Positions 3,861 through 6,595 of a DNA stretch of 6,595 nucleotides are shown here, piece by piece. This DNA comes from CAYNRQ01 sp964399875 (GTDB lineage Archaea > Aenigmatarchaeota > Aenigmatarchaeia > QMZP01), in the NCBI GenBank assembly GCA_964399875.1, contig CAYNRQ010000060.1:1-6595 (forward strand). The letters are read 5' to 3'. The position numbers and the translations under genes are program-made. The stretch's first letter is position 1, and every line of letters starts with the position of its first letter. Under the pieces are notes generated by a model that had not been told where the DNA came from, ran no database searches, and saw nothing but the letters and a program-made list of their open reading frames with translations.

Positions 3861-4322
3861 ATGTTCGATCAACTTTGGCCTGTCGTGGTAACCACAATAC
3901 TGCCAGTCGCAGAGCTAAGGGGCGGTATTCCTCTTGGCATGGGCCTTGGTCTTGATCCTGCTCTTGTTATAGTTACAGCGTTTGTTATTAACTGCCTTAT
4001 ATTTTTTCCCATATACTTTGTGTTGGAGTTTCTTTATGAGGGATTCCTTGATAAATCCGGTTTTATAAGAAGAATCGTGGAAAGGGCACAGAAAAGAGGG
4101 GCCGGTATAATGAAAAGGTATGAGGTGCTCGGATTGGCCATTTTTGTTGGCATTCCTCTTCCTATAACAGGAGTCTGGACAGGAACCATAATAGCATGGT
4201 TTCTGGATCTGGACTGGAAGAAATCTTTCCTTGCCATTTGCTTGGGTGTGCTCATATCAGCAACAATAGTAAGCATTATTTCTTTGGGCCTGATTAATGG
4301 GTTTGGAATATTGTTTGTATAA
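3861..4322 (+). CDS. Small multidrug-export-type membrane protein (COG2426, Sm_multidrug_ex family)
   Basis: A 153-residue integral membrane protein with about four hydrophobic stretches (residues 7-30, 34-58, 90-114 and 122-152). Two blocks identify the family: LPVAELRGGIPLG (14-26) near the N-terminus and IFVGIPLPITGVWTGTIIAW (94-113). Both are re-entrant-loop-like segments rich in Gly and Pro. The basic stretch RRIVERAQKRG (70-80) would face the cytoplasm. The family is named for drug export, but transport has not been shown for most members, so the substrate is unknown. It follows the DUF167 gene by 36 bases; TTATTAAG (3831-3838) is centred about 26 bp before the ATG and could be its own TATA box. 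It converges on the phosphatase-like gene with 50 bases between stops. Confidence 0.88.
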   Translation: MFDQLWPVVVTTILPVAELRGGIPLGMGLGLDPALVIVTAFVINCLIFFPIYFVLEFLYEGFLDKSGFIRRIVERAQKRGAGIMKRYEVLGLAIFVGIPLPITGVWTGTIIAWFLDLDWKKSFLAICLGVLISATIVSIISLGLINGFGILFV

Positions 4323-4372
4323 TCATTCCAAAAGCGGGCAGCCTGCACTGTAGATCAAAACTGCAAGCAGTA

Positions 4373-4885
4373 TCATTTCCGTTTTTTTGCCATTCTTTTT
4401 GCTATTCTTCTTGCTGTGTTCTTTATCTCGTTTATCATGATTTCATAACCTGTTCTTTCTGTCCATTCATCAGGGGGTATCTTTTGCTGGTAATAATAAG
4501 GTCCGCGTATCTCCATGGAGTTCCCCTTGTATCCTGCGTATTCCTTGGCCAGTTGGGTTATTTTGGAGTATTCGGGGAACTGCTCCTCCACTGTCTCAAT
4601 GGTGTGGTGATCTGCTGCTAGAACAAGATCCCAACTGCCATGAACCTCACCCAGATGTTTTATCCTTTTACTGTCCAGATTCAGACCATACCCTGAAAGC
4701 ACATTCCTCGTAACCCTGCTTATCTCATCACTTTTGCGTCTAAGGGAGAGTATGCTCTCAACACCCACACCAGCAGAGTCCACATATATCCAGTCAATAT
4801 TCCACTTATCCAAGAAGTATCTGGTAAATGCCTCAAGGGCGGGGCTTCTTCCCTTGTTATTGTAGCATAGATATAGTAACTTCAT
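4373..4885 (-). CDS. Low-molecular-weight protein tyrosine phosphatase-like protein with altered acid loop
   Basis: A 170-residue cytosolic protein of the LMW-PTP/arsenate reductase fold. The N-terminal phosphate-binding loop is present as C7-YNNKG-R13-S-P, the CX5R signature with nucleophile C7 and phosphate-binding R13, followed by ALEAF as in the family. YVDSAGVGV (34-42) matches the conserved 'SAG' strand and WDLVLAADHHTIETV (85-99) the helix-capping region. The position that normally reads DP (the general acid aspartate, near residue 128) reads G128-P129-Y-Y-Y here, so the usual proton donor is missing. The protein may use another acid (E125, D139 and E140 are near in sequence) or bind rather than hydrolyse phosphoproteins. 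Its length and C-terminal Lys/Arg tail (KRMAKKRK) exceed the typical 140-160 residues. ATG 4885 directly precedes the first strand and lies 25 bp from a TATA box. Confidence 0.85.
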   Translation of the reverse strand: MKLLYLCYNNKGRSPALEAFTRYFLDKWNIDWIYVDSAGVGVESILSLRRKSDEISRVTRNVLSGYGLNLDSKRIKHLGEVHGSWDLVLAADHHTIETVEEQFPEYSKITQLAKEYAGYKGNSMEIRGPYYYQQKIPPDEWTERTGYEIMINEIKNTARRIAKRMAKKRK

Positions 4886-4905
4886 CTATTAACAAGGGTG
4901 TATTG

Positions 4906-4913
4906 AAAATAAA
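4906..4913 (-). promoter_or_regulatory. TATA box for the phosphatase-like gene
   Basis: TTTATTTT on the minus strand is centred about 25 bp upstream of ATG 4885, so transcription would start at or next to the start codon. No Shine-Dalgarno sequence precedes the ATG, which fits a leaderless archaeal mRNA. It separates this gene from metK 51 bases upstream. Confidence 0.5.
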
Positions 4914-4936
4914 TAGTTATCTGTTAATTCTAGCAT

Positions 4937-6130
4937 TTAATATGTAATTGGTTTGGTTTCGTTTTGCGTTATTCCAGCATCCTTCCTCAGCTCATCAGCC
5001 TTATCTGTTTTTTCCCAGGTGAAATCAGGGTCGTTCCTTCCAAAGTGACCATAGGCGGCTGTTTTTTTGTATATGGGCCTCTTTAGGTTCAGATGCTCTA
5101 TTATTGCCTTAGGCCTGAGATCAAAGTGTTTTTTGATAAGCTCTTCTATCCTTTCTTCTGGAATTTTATGGGTTCCGAATGTTTCTACATGTAAAGAAAC
5201 CGGTTGGGCCACGCCTATAGCATAGGCGATCTGAACTTCACATCTGTCAGCAAGGCCTGCTGCCACCACATTCTTTGCCACATATCTGGCCATGTAGGAA
5301 GCTGACCTGTCAACCTTGGTTATGCACTTCCCTGAGAATGCACCACCGCCATGCCTTCCATACCCCCCATAGCTATCCACTATTATTTTTCTTCCTGTAA
5401 GGCCAGTATCTGCAGGAGGCCCGCCGAATTCAAACTTTCCGGTAGCGTTTATGAAATATTTCGTGTTTTCATCTGCAAGATCTCCCACAACAGGTTTTAT
5501 TACATGCTCCTTTATATCACTCCTTAGTTTTTCCATATCCACATCACGGGAATGATGTGCTGCTATTACTATAGTATCTATCCTTTTGGCCTTTCCGTTC
5601 TCATACTCCACAGTAACCTGGGACTTTCCATCGGGTCTTAGGTAAGGGAGGGTTCCGTTCTTTCTCACATCTGTTAGTTTCATAGTTAGTTTGTGTGCAA
5701 TCATGATCGGTAATGGCATAAATTCTTGTGTTTCATTGGTGGCATAACCGAACATCATTCCCTGGTCACCGGCACCCTGTTCTTTAAAATCACCCCTGCC
5801 TTCTTCAACACCCTGTGCTATATCAGGGGATTGTTCATGCACTGTTATAAGAACACCGATATCAGAATAATTAAAACCTATCTCTGGTTTGTCATAGCCT
5901 ATATCTCTGATGGTTTCTCTTGCTATCTTTTCAATATCAATACTGGCTTTTGTTTTTATTTCCCCGCCTATCACCACAAGACCAGTTGTTGTAAAGACCT
6001 CTATAGCAGAACGGCTGTCAGGGTCCTGTTTTAAAAGCTCATCATATATGGCATCAGATATCTGGTCTGCTACTTTGTCCGGATGCCCCCCGGTTACTGA
6101 TTCGGATGTAAAAAAATATCTCTTGGCCAT
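4937..6130 (-). CDS. metK: S-adenosylmethionine synthetase (methionine adenosyltransferase), bacterial type
   Basis: A 397-residue cytosolic enzyme that makes S-adenosylmethionine from methionine and ATP; it normally works as a tetramer or dimer with Mg and K ions. Family landmarks in order are FTSESVTGGHPDK (7-19), GGEI (55-58), GAGDQGMMFGYA (119-130, the classic hexapeptide GAGDQG), FGGPPADTGLTGRKIIVDSYGG (235-256), GGGAFSGK (261-268), TKVDRSASYMARYVAKN (271-287) and the C-terminal TAAYGHFGR (357-365). This is the bacterial/eukaryotic MAT type, not the diverged archaeal COG1812 type. The normally near-invariant GKDP(S/T)KVD reads GK-C269-I270-TKVD. K268, K272 and D274, which contact ATP/phosphates, are kept. 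ATG 6130 is chosen because MAKRYFFTSE aligns with the family start; the longer frame to 6187 would overlap the upstream gene. It lies 37 bases downstream of the 102-residue gene and is probably cotranscribed with it. Confidence 0.97.
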   Translation of the reverse strand: MAKRYFFTSESVTGGHPDKVADQISDAIYDELLKQDPDSRSAIEVFTTTGLVVIGGEIKTKASIDIEKIARETIRDIGYDKPEIGFNYSDIGVLITVHEQSPDIAQGVEEGRGDFKEQGAGDQGMMFGYATNETQEFMPLPIMIAHKLTMKLTDVRKNGTLPYLRPDGKSQVTVEYENGKAKRIDTIVIAAHHSRDVDMEKLRSDIKEHVIKPVVGDLADENTKYFINATGKFEFGGPPADTGLTGRKIIVDSYGGYGRHGGGAFSGKCITKVDRSASYMARYVAKNVVAAGLADRCEVQIAYAIGVAQPVSLHVETFGTHKIPEERIEELIKKHFDLRPKAIIEHLNLKRPIYKKTAAYGHFGRNDPDFTWEKTDKADELRKDAGITQNETKPITY

Positions 6131-6167
6131 AACGACTACCAATATTTTTATTTGGCAATAAGTTTTT

Positions 6168-6476
6168 TTATTCTTTTGTATCATCATCTAAAGGTATTGG
6201 TTCTATAATCAAGGTATATTTGATGCCGCAGTGCGGATGCAGTTTTTTTACCTGTTGCTGATCAAGGTAAAGATCTCCTGGTACATGTGATGTTGCAAGC
6301 GTTAGTGGTTCTTTTCTGCTGTCCTCGGATCCGTATATTCTTCCTCCTTTATTCCCTGGCACTACATAGCTGCTTGGAAGAATGCCTTGCAAAACAAGAG
6401 CGCCGTCAGTATTGGTATCTGCCTCTGCATGGATTTTTCTTATGCCCTCAGCTACATCCGTGCCTTTCCTGTTCAT
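6168..6476 (-). CDS. Hypothetical protein, 102 residues, unrecognised
   Basis: I do not recognise this family. The soluble, hydrophilic product begins MNRKGTDVAEGIRKIHAEAD, contains a Gly-rich stretch VVPGNKGGRIYG and a segment HVPGDLYLDQQQVKKLHPHCG with one cysteine and three histidines, and ends in the acidic tail PLDDDTKE. Two features favour it being real: it stays open upstream of metK with only 37 bases between them, and a TATA box sits at the right distance from this start. I prefer ATG 6476 over ATG 6521, because a start at 6521 would lie upstream of the TATA box. A link to S-adenosylmethionine metabolism is possible from position alone. The opposite strand has only shorter, weaker frames. 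Confidence 0.65.
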   Translation of the reverse strand: MNRKGTDVAEGIRKIHAEADTNTDGALVLQGILPSSYVVPGNKGGRIYGSEDSRKEPLTLATSHVPGDLYLDQQQVKKLHPHCGIKYTLIIEPIPLDDDTKE

Positions 6477-6498
6477 AGGTAATTCTTTATGGGATGTG

Positions 6499-6506
6499 TT
6501 TATATA
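6499..6506 (-). promoter_or_regulatory. TATA box for the hypothetical gene and metK
   Basis: TATATAAA on the minus strand, preceded by an A-run that could include a BRE, is centred 26 bp upstream of ATG 6476. This is textbook spacing for an archaeal promoter giving a leaderless mRNA, and it probably drives the downstream metK as well. Confidence 0.6.
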
Positions 6507-6525
6507 TTTTTTTATATTCAATTAG

Positions 6526-6533
6526 TATATAAT
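6526..6533 (+). promoter_or_regulatory. TATA-like box for the gene at the right edge
   Basis: TATATAAT lies about 22 bp before ATG 6552, divergent from and close to the TATA box at 6499-6506. The downstream gene also has a purine-rich Shine-Dalgarno-like GAGGG at 6541-6545 with 6 nt to the ATG, so the exact transcript start is unclear. Confidence 0.4.
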
Positions 6534-6551
6534 ATAACCAGAGGGAATAAC

Positions 6552-6595
6552 ATGTTAATTACAGGCCATATTATAAAGCATCTTAGAGAAGAGAA
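6552..6595 (+). CDS. Start of a gene cut by the window end, possibly dCTP deaminase/dUTPase-like
   Basis: Fourteen complete codons are visible, reading MLITGHIIKHLREE, preceded by GAGGG at a good distance. The opening resembles the N-terminus of dCTP deaminases (typically M-I-L-S/T-x-x-x-I followed by a basic-acidic helix), which in archaea help make dUMP. Fourteen residues are too few to be sure, and any small protein with an N-terminal amphipathic helix could look like this. The start call itself is well supported by the Shine-Dalgarno sequence and the upstream promoter-like sequence. Confidence 0.45.
   Translation, partial: MLITGHIIKHLREE

Noticed and set aside
4034..4348. Minus-strand frame of 104 codons opposite the membrane protein
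   Set aside because: It is a shadow of the COG2426 gene, whose family motifs are plain on the plus strand.
4323..4372. Terminator hairpin between convergent genes
   Set aside because: No stem of convincing length with a following T-run is visible in the 50-base gap; the nearby T-rich sequence belongs to Lys codons of the phosphatase-like gene.
6131..6187. N-terminal extension of metK by 19 residues
   Set aside because: It overlaps the upstream gene and adds sequence not found in the family; MAKRYFFTSE matches the usual start.

Overview
The window looks archaeal. Three or four genes have AT-rich TATA-like boxes centred about 25 bp before their start codons, which fits leaderless archaeal transcripts. 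The transposase relic resembles archaeal IS200/IS605 TnpA, and the gene set (COG1569-type PIN, P-loop kinase, DUF167, COG2426 membrane protein) fits an archaeon. The lineage cannot be fixed; a little-studied group (Altiarchaeota- or DPANN-like) is only a guess. metK is of the bacterial type, so it was probably acquired laterally.

Left half (1-3529): an accessory island built of mobile-element debris. It is bounded by two copies of a 42-bp direct repeat (1-42 and 3488-3529, 40/42 identical). Inside are a truncated IS200-type tnpA, a minus-strand PIN nuclease/P-loop kinase pair, a divergent seven-helix acetyltransferase-like membrane protein (DUF1624/HGSNAT-like), a minus-strand SUKH-like gene fragment, and a noncoding stretch of about 550 bases that can fold into many stems. 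Two hairpin classes with CCAC/GTGG arms recur as pairs (50-71 with 506-525; 2406-2427 with 3363-3383). They look like left and right ends of two IS200/IS605-type units. The second unit has no transposase or nuclease gene, but its noncoding stretch lies just inside the right end, where TnpB elements keep their guide (omega) RNA. Whether it is such a guide RNA is a hypothesis.

Right half (3552-6595): ordinary, densely packed housekeeping genes. On the plus strand are a DUF167 protein and a small multidrug-export-type membrane protein. Convergent to them on the minus strand are a low-molecular-weight phosphatase-like protein, S-adenosylmethionine synthetase (metK) and an unrecognised 102-residue protein. 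A plus-strand gene starts at the right edge, divergent from the last of these, and is cut by the window end. Two of these proteins show changes at normally conserved catalytic or signature positions: metK has KCI in place of KDP, and the phosphatase has GP in place of the DP general acid.
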